Assembly: GCF_017562075.2 (NCBI RefSeq)
Contig: NC_054081.1
Span: 17,572,549-17,636,548, forward strand
DNA: 64,000 nt
Origin: Anopheles merus
Lineage: Eukaryota; Arthropoda; Insecta; Diptera; Culicidae
Reading direction: 5' to 3'
Position 1 is the first letter of the stretch, and each line of letters opens with the position of its first letter. Below, in pieces: positions 1 to 14,680 of the stretch. The notes under the pieces were generated by a model, which was given only the letters and a program-made list of their open reading frames with translations, was not told where the DNA came from and made no database searches. The position numbers were made by a program, and so were the translations under genes.

Positions 1-2241
1 CTGCTGCTGGTTCCAATGTTTAGGTATCTGTCTGTACTTTTTTCTTATTTCCTTTCCTTTTTTCATTACCTTAAACTTTTGATTCACAATTTCACAAAAC
101 TCTTGCTCGTTTTTGCCCTATTTTAAATGCTCCACGCTACACATGCTTTTATGCACCGAAGGTACGGAGGGAAAAAAGCACAGCTACGTCTCCTTTCGCC
201 GATCACTCTACGCAACTACGGCGTACGGCTTGGCTCTTCAATCAGCATCCCAAACTCAAGTATATCAATAATAAATAGCTTCATTTGCAGCCCTAATTCG
301 TAAAGGACCGGTGCACGGTGTGCGAAAGGATTCCATTACATCTTCTACCCGTTCTAGTCTTTTTTCCCCGCAAAAAGGTTCAACAGATGAGAGAGGCCGA
401 AGGTTTTGAGACCGTTCCTTCACTGTCCGCCCATTTACTTGGAGAGAAAAGATAATTCAATTATTCAAGTCTTGTTACAAAATACTTTCCTCTTTTCTTG
501 CATCCACCTCTCATCGGGCTTTCTGCTCGATTTGCTAAAACAGCGCCGTGGTCCGTAAAACTCTGCCGTACATTTTCACATCACTACCATCGAACCAAGG
601 GACGAGCAGACAGCCCGACAGCCACTCCACTACAAGCTAGCATAATCGGTTATATATGGTAGATCATTGTCCAACCTTCTTGCTTCCAACAGCAATAACA
701 GCACGAAAGAGAAAAAAATCAACCCTCCCCAGCTCAACATATTGTCTCCGCTTCCAAATTCAACACAACCCATACCGGTGAACAGGCGACAAATATTGCC
801 CAATCGGACCGAAAAGCGAAACACGCCACTACGCTTGTCTTCATCTCTCTTTGCGTTTGGGTGTTTATGTGCGTGTGTTTGTAGGCTTCATAGTGGAGCG
901 GGGTTATTTTTGTCCGAAGCCAGCCCGTGTCTCCCTAAATCTTAGCGACATTGGTTGCGTGCCGTCCCTGCCGTTCGTCGTCTGATCAAAGGCGAAACCC
1001 TTGCCGGTTCTTCATTGCTTGCTTTCTCTCCTGCCCCACTCAACCGCCACTCAAGTTTATTACTAACCCTTCGGTCATTTCCGCGCACCTCCGCATTCAC
1101 CATTCTGCAACAAACCCCCAAACCCCCCCCCCCAACCAACATCGCACGATATGTGTGTGCGTGTACGCTCTCTCCGTGCATGTGTGGCCCGATCTATTCG
1201 GCCGCACGGGAACCCCAGGATATGGGAAAACTTTTCGACAAGAACCGTACGGAAAAGCGGTACTCCTTCCTGTCGCAAACCTTCCTCTGCTAGAAAAAAT
1301 CGGGTCGGCTGCTTGGGGATTTTATTAAGTCACCCAGGCTAAAGTTTGACGTTCTGCCCCTCAAATGAAGTCGTTTCCAAGTAGACGTGACATCGTTTCA
1401 TGTTTACGTTTGCCGCCTGATCGGTATCCCATCGGGGCAACCTTGAACAAGCGAAAGAAGCTGATATCCTTTTGCTGACAGGACTCCAGGACAGAACTTG
1501 AGGGATGATTGCGAGCGGATGGAAGAAACGGGAGCATTAAAACCGAATCGTTCCCGATCGGTGGCATTAGGCATCCGTTCCGTTTTATTCATTGCAGCAA
1601 CAGACTCGTCCCCTAATAGTGACGGCGAAGTGGTGATAGGGAGTGAGGTTCTTTCCTTCGTTTTACTGGAGCACGAACCCGATGACAGCTCTTTGGGTCA
1701 CAGATGACAGCAACGTACACAATAGTTAGCCGGTTGACGTTTTAAACAGAGAGTTGTCGAAGGCAGTGAGACGATGCAATGCACCGTTTCTGACACTTAG
1801 AGTGCATATTAGAATTGTGGCTATCCGATTCGAATTGCCGAAACCGCGTAGATAGTAAATAAAAAAGGTGCCCGTTTGATGCAAGCTGTCTTCGAAGCGA
1901 TTCGATCGAAAAGTCTCACAAACGAGCGCATCGAACACTCAACGTAGAGTCTGGGGTAGAACGTAGAGACAAATTGGCGAAAGAGACCAATCGGCTCAAA
2001 ATCTTCTGAAAAATAAAGAAAAAAAACGTAGAGTCTTACAATAATATCACAACAATGGTAAAACCTTCCGGATTCGGCTCATAGGCCTAACATTTTTCGA
2101 GCGATGAAGCTATTGCCAACGCAAATCCAAAGACCGCACTCACAAACGTTAACATAATAAATAGCTATCAATACTTCTTCCAATGAAGGGTCCATTTCTG
2201 TCACATGAACAGCACGACAACCTCGGAGCGCCGAAAAACCC

Positions 2242-2284
2242 TTTTTTTTATTAATTTATTCAGGAGGAACGAAAAGCCCTATTA
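2242..2284 (-). repeat. SINE-like 3' tail fragment
   Basis: A T-run followed by TTATTCAGGAGGAACG recurs at 19305-19340 and 34862-34908. Read on the minus strand it ends in CGTTCCTCCTGAATAA plus an A-run, which looks like the A-rich 3' end of a retroposed element such as a mosquito tRNA-derived SINE. The body is missing, so the family name is not secure. This copy is the most diverged of the three. Confidence 0.35.
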
Positions 2285-4481
2285 ATAGAGCAAAAATCCC
2301 GTCCAAACCCTCCAATCCATCCCCTAACGGTTTTGAGGATGATTATGATGATGGTGATGATAGTGACCCGCATCACCGATGGGACAGGTTTTGCATGCTT
2401 CCAAGCGGGAATTGCTACATGTCAGCATGCCCTTCTACTTCCGTTAAAGGGGGGAAAACTTTCACCAGGTTACGTCTAACGGGCGGCAACGAATAGACAG
2501 AGCGAGAGTGAGATTCAACGCAGCCCGCGGAGCGAATCAAGGGCTCGAAACCAAACCAACGGATCCCTAATTAGCTCGGTTACGGTTCGGCTGGTGCGTG
2601 CATCAACTTTGACGTGCCAAATGAACCCAGCAGCTTGTAGTGTGGGTGGAGGGTTGGAAGCAGCAGCGCCTGAGATAGGCTCTGCTGTCCAGCCAACCCT
2701 GAGCGAACCTAAAGTTTCGGCGTTGTTGGCATTTCAAATATCTTTTCCGAACACATTTCAAGAGTCAAGTATGAATATTTGAGAAACGATTATTGAATTT
2801 TAAAATTCTTATGCTAATTATTTACACACACACCGGTACGAAAACGGTCCTGATTCGGTTCGTTCGTTGGGATTTCGGATGAAGAAGAAGCGCTTGATCA
2901 TTTTCGGCACCGGATACGAGGATTTAGTTTGCTGCTCCGGGCAGAAGCAACAGCAAAAGGTGACGAAACTGTACCGACGTAGGCCAAAGATTTGTCAAGT
3001 AATTGGATTTCATCCGCCTCCTGTCCCTCTGAGGAGTAATTGTAAAAACCACGGTGGGTAGCAGGGGAATGAGAATTACTGTGGGTTTTGCGGGGTGTGG
3101 ACAATTCACAACTTTTCGGGTGCAATCTTCGGGTCAGGTAGCACCGGGCGCGATTTACTATCTTAACCCTGGACCAAATCCAATGAGAGTCGGTGTGTGT
3201 ATGTGTGTAGCAGGAAGATTCAGTTTTGCCAACTTTCTGACACGGGATGACTAATTGATTGGGTTTTGTCAGTTTTGTGTGCGAAAGTTCATCCCAAAAT
3301 TTACTTCATGGCAAAATTCGTCCCCAAAAACGCCTTTCTCCTTGGAAAAGCTTGGACTTGACGAAGGCAAGCGATGCCTCACAAACACGCACAGCCCAAT
3401 GTGGCTGCAACATATTTGTTGGATCACCGAGGTAGAAGGTTAATTTTGTACAGCCCTGCCGATCTTAAATTCGGATCAATTTGATTAGGCGATTAATTTC
3501 GCAGCTTTCTCAGTTGCCAACTTGATAAACTTGGAGGTTGCAGCTAGTAGAGAACCAGAGGAAAGAAGAGTGTGTATGTAGGTGAGAGAGAGAAAAAATA
3601 CAAAAAGAGAGAAAGAGCATGCAAAGGTGAAGCTGTAGAACATCCCAGCCTCCAAATACACCCCAGATCTGCAGTGACAACTGCCTGTCGGGGAACCATA
3701 CGCCACACCTAATCATTCTCGGAAAGCAAAGTCCCGGGACACACACACAGTTTGCCAATCATTCGCCCGATTCATTTGGACAACGAGAAGCAACAGTATT
3801 AGCTCAACTGCTCGGATTGCATTATCAGAGTTTGTATGAAAAAGCACTAACAAAAACAGTGAACGGATTAGCATCCGCAACTCCCAAGCGTAAAACTGTC
3901 CAAAATTGACATCTTCGACGCTGAACCAGAGCTTCATGAGCACACTTTCGGACACGCACTTTGAGGTCGTATGTGTCAATCAGAGCAGCAACGGCTGCTA
4001 GACAGATGATTTTGCGGTCAGAATATGGTTTCAAATGCACGCACTATACATGGATTTTTGTTGAAGCTTGGTCACTGCCGGGCGGTTAGTATTGAGGAGC
4101 TACTGAGATTGTGTTATGATAAGAATACTGGTGCTTGTGTAGGGAGTGTGTGTTTTACTTAGATTTTGAATATCTTTTGTAATTACAGGCCGCCTAGATA
4201 GCATCTCCAGAAGCGATAGATCTCACCGGCTACTACTAAGTCCATACTTCTATCCGGCATGTAATGATGCGCTAAACTGCTACAGCAGCTACAAATGCAG
4301 CAAAGGGAGCAGATAAACAAACTAATAATCACTTGATCCTGTGAGAGCCTTGACCACTTGGTGAAAGCAAACCCAACTGATAATGACGGGCTTGTCGGAT
4401 GAAACCTCACGCAAACGCAGACGTTTTCAAAAATATACTACGCGCGAGGTACAAGCAAACAGAAGCCGGAAACCTCTCTTA

Positions 4482-4955
4482 CTACTTTGAAGAAAATAGA
4501 GCGACTCCTGGCACACCACTGACTAGTGCCATCGTTTTCATTCTGCTCTGTGCGTTCCAATCCTCGAGCCCGATGTCCACCAGCATGCCGTCTCGGAAAT
4601 ACCAAAGAGTCCAGTCAAGCACCATTTTAGTGTTCGAGTACTCTCTTTGGGTTGGCATTCCGTTAATTAAGTAATTCATTCTCGGACTCCACCCGCCCTG
4701 AGCCTGCAGGGCAATGATGATGCCTTTGCACGCCCTCCACTCCAGCTCGACTGCTCGACGAGCTGCATTCTCGCGCCTAGTAACTGAGGCCTGCAGCTGG
4801 TAAACGGCGTGTGGTATAAACCACTCTACCTCCCGTCTTGTTTGCGAGGTGCAAATAAAATGCTGTTTAATGTTGACTTTCTGAATTGGTTCGGCCGAAG
4901 ACGTGTGCGACGGGCATGCACAGCGGTTACGAGAGCGTTTGTTTAGGGTATGCAA
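4482..4955 (-). CDS. Unrecognised 157-residue open frame
   Basis: This is the longest open frame in the first 8 kb, and its downstream half is enriched in Trp, Met and Arg (for example VLDWTLWYFRDGMLVDIGLE). I recognise no domain. There is an ATG at the start, but no clear promoter or splice sites, and other frames of the same segment are also partly open. It could be a fragment of a decayed transposon gene, a lineage-specific gene or a chance open frame. No function is proposed. Confidence 0.15.
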   Translation of the reverse strand: MHTLNKRSRNRCACPSHTSSAEPIQKVNIKQHFICTSQTRREVEWFIPHAVYQLQASVTRRENAARRAVELEWRACKGIIIALQAQGGWSPRMNYLINGMPTQREYSNTKMVLDWTLWYFRDGMLVDIGLEDWNAQSRMKTMALVSGVPGVALFSSK

Positions 4956-7524
4956 GAAACGTTCGCCTCCTTAACGAACTCAGGGGCGCGAGCGAGCATA
5001 AAGCCTACCGCCAGAGCCAGAGGAACACAGCCCAAGTTCTGTTGTGGTGCGAGTGACCTAACTGCTGTGGAGTTCTTTTTTCATTTTTTTTTTCTGCTCT
5101 GATGTGCTTTCTACAATGAGTCGTTCCATGTTCAAGTCAGGCTGGCACGCTTAGACGCTCCATAAATCGAGGGGATGGGAGAGAAAGAGAGAAAGAGAGA
5201 GAGAGAGCAACAAAAAGGACACACACTCCAGCACCATCCTGAGTAATGAGCGTGTTTATTCTGTCCAGCAAACGATGGGTGCGCTCCGGAAAACAACACT
5301 CCAGCCAACCGCCAAGTGCTTGGCGGGAATAAATTGTAAGCGATCACTAACACGGACGACGACGACGGGTGACCATGAAGGAAGAAAAAGCGGCCATTCG
5401 GTAATGCACATACAGGAAAGAAAGAAAAAGAAAAGCTGAGCCAACAATCACAAACCGGCACCCCGGAATGGCACACTAATGATGGCTGTGACACCTCTTT
5501 GCGGTTGGCTTTGCCGGGGATACTGCTGGGTGACGGAACTTGAAACCCCCCGAAGTGGTGGCAATTCTAAGTAATTGCTGTTGCGAAGGTGCACCTCTTG
5601 ACTATGCGGAAGCCACACGATAGCCAGCTGTCCAACTCCCTAGGGCCTGTGTGGGCTTGAACTTGAATTGTTTGCCACATTGGCCATTTATTACAACAAC
5701 AACTAAAGCCTTATGGTAACGTCATCCTTTCTCCTTTCGTCCAGCCATTCGTTGGCTCAAAATAAAAACCGGAACCTTAATTTCCAATGTTTCAATCCTG
5801 GACATTACCAGCTCTCCTATTTCTAAAGCCTTTAAAAATGTCATTACCCCTCATCAAAGACCAAAACACACATACACAAGCAAACAATCAAATCAACCAT
5901 AGATGTCGGGTCGAAACAAAGCGCCTGCAGCTCGGGCGAAAAAGTTCGTCTCTAAAGTCTTGCGTTAAAAAAAAAACCGGCAAAGCGAATTGTGAAATCA
6001 GTGCGCGAAATGTTTTATGGTTCCCTCACTTTTCGCGCTGGACGGCCCCCACTAAGCCAACCGGAAAGGGCGTACAATGAGACACACACAATAATAAAAA
6101 CAGACCGACCAGGGCGAGAAAGTGAGAGAAATAGTGAGAGCGATAGAGAAAGATAGAGCCGCCCCGGGCACCCGAGTGCCTAAGATGAGGTAAAATGCGG
6201 AACGAAAGCTCGCGACAGTTGACGAATTCGGAGCGGAAAGACAAAGCGACCAACCATCGGGGTGATAAATTGGACGGAATAAATTGTTCCCAAACAGGCA
6301 CATACACACAGGCAGAGATAGAATCGTCTATTATTATTTCGCCGGCGCTGTCCCAGCGAAGCGCCCGGTGTGCAACGAAGGGTTTATTAGAGCAACACTG
6401 CAGTGCTGAGATGCTGTCTTTGGTCTTTGGCGGCTATCCACCTCCCACTCCCTTCACAACGAGCCGGTAAACGAAACGTCTTGCGTTGGTGCGTTTTGCC
6501 ATGACTAGAATTCTCTGGACGCGCAGCTCACTCGGATGCAAATATTTGTCATTCAAGCAAGACAATGACAGGTCGCTCGGGAAAAAAGCCGCGCAGATCC
6601 TTTTTGGAGATAAAATGTTGCAGTAAACGGAACTAAAATGCCAATTCCGTTTGCCAGAAGTTCCAGGAGATGGTGTTACAAAAAAAAACGCACCAAGACT
6701 CAGAAACCACTCACAAGGGTGATATCTCTCATTCAACAACCCCATGGTGTGTGTTACTACACCGACACCTTTTACGTGATATGCAGAAGCTTCGTCCGTG
6801 TACAATGAGCAATTACTTTATAATCTGTGTGTATGACCTTCTTCCGTTTCGAAACACGCCCGCGAAACCATTAGGTGTGTATCGGCCGGACCCGTGTGTT
6901 TTAGCGTCGGGATCTGGGGATCTTTTCCTGTGTTCTTTTCGCATCCTTTTTTGCACCTACTCGTTGGCAGTATCGTTACCAGCTAGCCATCGTAGCCACC
7001 TTGATCAAGGGCGTGCCTGGGAGCGTCGGCCGGGATGCACCGTGATCGATCGGGCGGGCCAGCGTGCTATCAGGCAAATTAAAAAGTCATAAACATTGCT
7101 CCGGGGGACTACATCTTCATGCTGCCGGGGTGCTAACGAAGCCCATTACCTGACGCCTGCCATTTCCCGGACCAAGCGAACCGGGTGTATGAGCAAGCGC
7201 GCGCGCAATAACTTGCCACCGAGAGTAATCAAACGTCCCGTCCGCCCGTCTGCCACACACTATACCGGCCCGGTTCCAGTGACCGAAAACGGCGCCCGGA
7301 AGCGCATTTTAAATTCAAATGGATCCGATGGTCTTCGCATCGGTGGAGCTCACCAAAGTTGCCAAAGGGACGGAAAAGCAGCAGCAACGAGAGTGCGAGG
7401 AAGCGGTGGGGAAGGCAACAAAAACAGCATAAAAAAACACGCCGGATCCAGAAGTATGAAGACACCGATCTCACTTGTTGGTATTTATTTTCCATTTTCC
7501 AGCTTATTCATATCCATCCATTTT

Positions 7525-7585
7525 GAGTGTGTATGTGTGTGTGTGTCTGTGTGTGTATGTGTGTGTTTGTATATATGTGTGTGTA
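7525..7585. repeat. Imperfect (GT)n microsatellite
   Basis: Alternating GT with a few A and C interruptions. It forces a Cys/Val-rich translation in one frame, which is not a gene. Confidence 0.85.
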
Positions 7586-7830
7586 GATAGTCTCCAGGTT
7601 TCGCAAAAGAACACCCTAAATCAGTCCCGGGGCTGCGTGGGGTTTCCGGTTGCAGCAGCATCAAAAATATCGATTGCAGGACTACCATTCGTGGCTCCTA
7701 GTGTGACGCCGGTATGTGTGCCGAGGTTGCCCTACGGGAGGTCCAACGCCATTCCCGTGCGGTCAGTATCCCAAAAGGGAGTTAAAGTATTAACAGACTG
7801 GTGTTAGCAGGCACACATGTATGTAACAGC

Positions 7831-7920
7831 CTCTCACTCTCTCCCTCACTCTCTCCCTCACTCTCTCCCTCTCCCCCTCTCTCTCCCTCTCTTTCTCTAT
7901 TTTTCCCTCTTTCTTTCTGC
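7831..7920. repeat. CT-rich tract with a 12-bp tandem unit
   Basis: The first part repeats CTCACTCTCTCC about three times head to tail, then decays into CCCTCT and CTTT runs. Low-complexity pyrimidine tract. Confidence 0.8.
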
Positions 7921-8425
7921 CTTCCTCCCTCACAGTCACGTCCGGCAGAGTGTTTGATCTTGGAGCATGGGTTAAAATTTAACTTTCACCCAGGCTAGCT
8001 GCCCAAGGACCAGGCGTTACACACTGAAACTTGTAGCGCGACGTTCCATTGCAATGTGGCGGTTAGATAAAAGTCACCTCCAGTTGACGTGCAGTACCAC
8101 ACACACAATGTGGGAGGTATACTGTCCCGTAAAACTAAGACATGGAGGCACTGATGGTAAATGCTATAATGCTTGTCCTAATGTATATTTCAGACTCTAC
8201 TGAGGCATTTTCGGTTTAGGATTAAGATTCGAAAGTTCTCGGATTTGGTTTTTTTTTCATACCCCAATAGTTAAATTGCCCCAAATATTCGACCCGCCTT
8301 TGCCCAACCGGGGCCTCAACTCCCAAGGCATCAACTCGCATGCTGCTAATTTACTTCACAACCGTTCCAGGATCGGTAAATAACGGATGATTAATGGAAT
8401 CAATAATCGTCACTCAAAAATTGCA

Positions 8426-8782
8426 ACTCTCCAGTCCGCAAACAAACCTCACCTTTGCAGCCCATTGCGTGACCATAAAGCACACCGGAGATAATCGAAA
8501 GCATCCGCTGGTCTGACTCGTTGGGGGTAAAAACTGCCGACAACCGATTGCCACCTGGAATTTATCATATTGCCACGAATTCAACTGGAAGTGTACTTAC
8601 TCACGTTGCCGTCACTACTACTGCTCGGTGTCATAGTCAGTGAAAAAGGTCAATAAAGGCAACCACGAGGCCGCCCGATGTTCGCCATCGATATATCCTT
8701 TCGGCAGCCGGGCGGGGCATTGACAGTTAATTGAATATTAATTAACTCCATATAATTTATGTACCCGCAGTTTGCTGATGGA
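8426..8782 (-). repeat. 357-bp segment duplicated into a nearby hAT element (source copy)
   Basis: This segment recurs at 11033-11389 with the same length (offset 2607 at both ends), and by eye I find no difference. It covers the 5' flank, first coding exon, short intron and second coding exon of a probable minus-strand gene. The copy here lies in sequence that shows no transposon ends, so I take it as the source. The flanks differ: here TTGCA precedes and CAAGTTG follows, whereas the second copy is bordered by repeated element sequence. Confidence 0.85.
8453..8634 (-). CDS. Probable 5' exons of an unrecognised protein-coding gene (two exons)
   Basis: Reading the minus strand, an ATG at 8634 opens a short exon (8634-8601) encoding MTPSSSSDGNV. 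It ends at a consensus GTAAGT donor; a GTGAGT lies 4 bases earlier. A 46-nt intron (8600-8555) ends in ATTCCAG. The second exon (8554-8453) reads through without a stop, including LSAVFTPNESDQRMLSIISG and GHAMGCK, and ends at a GTGAGG donor. Only the GTAAGT donor keeps the frame open into exon 2. The hydrophobic run after QRM could begin a membrane segment. I do not recognise the family and did not find the next exon at lower coordinates, so the gene is partial. The exact duplication of this segment at 11033-11389 is discussed separately. Confidence 0.45.
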
Positions 8783-10271
8783 CAAGTTGATAAATGAAAC
8801 TCTCCAAAACACACTGCCCCCCACTACTATGGTCGCATACTGGTATGTGTGTGTGCGTGTGACTGTTTGTGCTATTGTTTGTGAGGTAAACGAGGAGAGA
8901 TATTCCTTGTTTTTTTTTTCGTTAGTTCACCGTCCCCAAAACTGGTGGTAATTGGTTTCAATATTTGTAATCACAGCAAGTCGACCCCAGGTGCCGATAG
9001 GTGCCCAGAAACGAAGTGGTTCAGATACCTTTCAGTCCCGCTGCCTTTTTCCCTGTGGGCGGGAAATAATGGAACGTAGTACGAAGATAATCCTATACAA
9101 TAGCCAATGATAATAAGAGTAGTGTTTAGGGAACGGGAGATTCCTGGAACATTTTAGCTGCAGCGGGGAAGGTATTAATGTTAATCTCTCTTAATCTTTG
9201 GCAATCTTCACGCCGGGGGCAATACGTTGGGGAATGTCCAAACGCTTTGGATGGGTTTCCGGTAAATCCTGCAGCACTCTAAACGTAACAGTGGCTGCAG
9301 TGGATAGGAACTCAATAACAGTGAGAATTGACGTCGGATGCCTTGAAATACGCCTCCTGTACAGCGTGGATGAGCTGGTATCTGTGCTGGACCAAGCATT
9401 CCATCGGCTGAGACACGTGCTATGCATACCCCAACTTCAGAAATTCCAAGTGCACTAAACCAACCAGCTATTGGCCTAGCTTGTGGAAAGCTTCACTATA
9501 TCGTGGGATACAACTTCTAGGATGAGCTTGCACACTTCCCTATGTGCGGCACGCGATAAGGACGTCTAACGTATGACTCTCTAAGCAGGTAGGGAAAAAG
9601 CAAAGCTCTGTCGAGGAGATCTCCTCAACTCACTCCGAAGCAGTCAACCTGGTGCTAAACGATCCCCCTAGTAAGTACGCTGATTACTTAACCAGATGTA
9701 TATGTACACCCGTTGCCCCAAAAATAGCTACACCAGCGGAAAAATACACCGACGATGCCAAACAGAATACATACGCCAGCTGCAATGTACAAAGCCGCTT
9801 CGTTTGCACTGCCCGCCTGCACAGGAGAAGGTGTTATTGTTTTATTTTGCCGTTTATTTATACCAGGTATGTCAAACTGGCGATTTTGAGAATAGCTAAA
9901 AGCACTGCCATCCAAAAATCTGTTATTACTATTTGTCGAAGTGTATTAAATTTTCCAGAGAAGAGCAATCATTTTGTTGGTATATTTTTTGAAACTAAAA
10001 TGGATGTTACATTACATTTAATTTCCCCTACACCCATTACATTTCATAAACTTATTCTACACAATCGTACAAAACAATCGAGAACTTTAAGAAACATTGA
10101 ATCCAATACAAACTCAGTCGTATTATGATCGATTAAATTCTGAAAATTAGTATAATTTTGTGCACACTCGATTGTACATTCTGTATGGAAAAATAGATTG
10201 GCGTCAACTGTCTACAAACGAAAAAGGAATGAAAATAACTTGAAACACACACTAGGAAACTTCGCAACAAC

Positions 10272-10600
10272 TAGTGATGGATTCTGATCCATCCATTTCC
10301 GATCAAAACCATTTCCGATCATAGCTATTCCAACTCTGAAACCGGCCAAATCAAACTAACAGTTCCGCTCGGTGCCGTCCATCTTATAGAGCCGTTTAGA
10401 GCCATTTGGAACCGTTGGAGTCATCAGTTGTCGGCTAGTCTGCAGTGAGAAATGGATCCGATCGGCCCCACCGAATTTGACAATCTCCATGCCCCCGACT
10501 GCCGAGTAAAGGATTCATTCGACTCCGAATTTCTCCGAACGGATTTGCACGGCTCCAACCTTAGAATGTTACATCTTTGATGCTCGATTGGAGACACTTC
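10272..10600 (+). repeat. Left-end fragment of a TAGTGATG hAT-like repeat
   Basis: Starts TAGTGATGGA, like the ends of the elements at 46593 and 54595, and continues with degenerate GAGCCGTTT, GGAACCGTTGGAG and CGGCTCC motifs in both orientations. No matching right terminus or 8-bp duplication was found, so it is a truncated or decayed copy nested in the hAT element at 9864-12015. Confidence 0.45.
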
Positions 10601-10892
10601 TGTTTTATTCATATTCGTGCCACCATAAAAATGTTAATATCCAATATTTATAACTCAATTATTTGTACCCACATTCTGCAAGACGAATTAATGTACTTTC
10701 CAACCTCCCCAAAACTAAAAACCAAAATGATATGATTACGCTTAAGCCTAAAGGATTTAGATTAAGTATTAAAAGAATCGAAATGCCGAAACCCTGCAAT
10801 ACAAAGCTTTTTAATAGATAAGCTCACACAGTCCATACCTCAATTCGCGAATAATCTCCCTTCAAGTGTCAAAAAAAGATTATCCGATCTTT

Positions 10893-11034
10893 ATGGAATC
10901 ACACACCACGAATCTTCGTCAGATAAAATTATCGTAATTTTTTTTTTCATAAAATACGAGTTCTTGCTATAAGAAATGAATATACCATCAGAACACTTAG
11001 ATCTTGGAAATTAGCAAAAATAATGTTTAAACAC
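10893..11034 (+). repeat. Repeat A, copy 1 (flanks captured segment)
   Basis: About 142 bp running from ATGGAATCACACACC to GTTTAAACAC. Repeats at 11390-11529, differing by eye only by two one-base deletions (an A next to a T-run, and one T in GTTTAA). The two copies directly abut the captured 357-bp segment. Confidence 0.85.
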
Positions 11035-11389
11035 TCTCCAGTCCGCAAACAAACCTCACCTTTGCAGCCCATTGCGTGACCATAAAGCACACCGGAGATA
11101 ATCGAAAGCATCCGCTGGTCTGACTCGTTGGGGGTAAAAACTGCCGACAACCGATTGCCACCTGGAATTTATCATATTGCCACGAATTCAACTGGAAGTG
11201 TACTTACTCACGTTGCCGTCACTACTACTGCTCGGTGTCATAGTCAGTGAAAAAGGTCAATAAAGGCAACCACGAGGCCGCCCGATGTTCGCCATCGATA
11301 TATCCTTTCGGCAGCCGGGCGGGGCATTGACAGTTAATTGAATATTAATTAACTCCATATAATTTATGTACCCGCAGTTTGCTGATGGA
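11033..11389 (-). pseudogene. Captured copy of the 8426-8782 gene 5' fragment inside a hAT element
   Basis: This copies the whole 357-bp segment, including the ATG exon (11241-11208), the 46-nt intron and the second exon (11161-11060), in the same orientation as the source. Because the intron is retained, the copy was made from DNA and not from spliced RNA. At the left junction the dinucleotide AC is shared by the element and the donor. At the right junction the motif ATGGA occurs twice in a row. Read on the minus strand, exon 2 now runs into element sequence after its donor, so any transcript would be chimeric. Confidence 0.75.
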
Positions 11390-11529
11390 ATGGAATCACA
11401 CACCACGAATCTTCGTCAGATAAAATTATCGTATTTTTTTTTTCATAAAATACGAGTTCTTGCTATAAGAAATGAATATACCATCAGAACACTTAGATCT
11501 TGGAAATTAGCAAAAATAATGTTAAACAC
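11390..11529 (+). repeat. Repeat A, copy 2 (flanks captured segment)
   Basis: Second copy of the 10893-11034 repeat, immediately to the right of the captured segment. It continues into GTTTTATTAC, which I take to be the original continuation of the element. Confidence 0.85.
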
Positions 11530-12023
11530 GTTTTATTACAATTTTTCTCTTGATCTGTCGAAAAATTGCAGGCAAATATTTTTGTTATTCATCCAGCGAT
11601 AGCTCGGTATACTTGAAAAAGATTCGCAACAGGCTGCTAGATTTCCCCTACTTCAGTGTAAAAGTAAGTTGAACGTTAGTGTCTAATAGAAATGTCGTGT
11701 GATAACGCGACTAATGAAAAATATCCTATTTTAATAACAAGGATAAAAGAAACTGCATGTGACTTTAAAAGTACATTAAACATTGTTTTTGATTCAAAAA
11801 GAGCACAATGAAAAATAACATCGCAAATTTGTAAATAAGCAACGATACCAGATTTGAAGCGAGAGGTACAAAAAGTCAATTTGTTTTACAATAATGATTT
11901 AAAACTGTATTTTACATGAATATTGAGGAATATTTTTTATTCTGAACTTTGCGGCCCGCGAATCACTGAAAATCTGTACTTGCGGCCCTCTGATGAAATG
12001 AGTTTGACACAGCTGATTTATAC

Positions 12024-14680
<2,657 letters not shown>

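Larger units (their letters stand above)
1..8425. other. Intergenic or intronic stretch without a recognised gene
   Basis: I see no conserved protein in either strand here. The open frames are short, overlap on both strands and show no splice-site context. The stretch holds a SINE-like tail (2242-2284), one unrecognised 157-residue open frame (4482-4955), GT-rich tracts (7525-7585) and CT-rich tracts (7831-7920), and many short GT, CA or GA runs typical of mosquito non-coding DNA. It could be intron or UTR of a gene whose exons lie outside the window. Confidence 0.5.
9864..12015. mobile_element. Non-autonomous hAT-type DNA transposon carrying a captured gene fragment
   Basis: The left end is CAGGTATGTCAAACT and the right end, reverse-complemented, is CAGCTGTGTCAAACTC. 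Both follow the hAT pattern, with GCGGCCC-type subterminal motifs near 11952 and 11981. The flanking 8-bp duplication ATTTATAC (9856-9863 and 12016-12023) is perfect. The 2152-bp body shows no recognisable transposase. It contains a fragment of a second hAT-like repeat (from 10272) and an A-B-A block (10893-11529) in which B (11033-11389) copies host sequence from 8426-8782. The perfect target duplication shows the element inserted as a unit. Whether B was acquired before or after this insertion cannot be told from this copy alone. Confidence 0.8.

Noticed and set aside
7096..7590. 164-codon open frame, plus strand
   Set aside because: Runs into a GT microsatellite and has a competing antisense frame; no recognisable domain.
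9191..9458. Overlapping frames on both strands of about 80 codons
   Set aside because: Neither frame has a recognised domain, and both strands are equally open.
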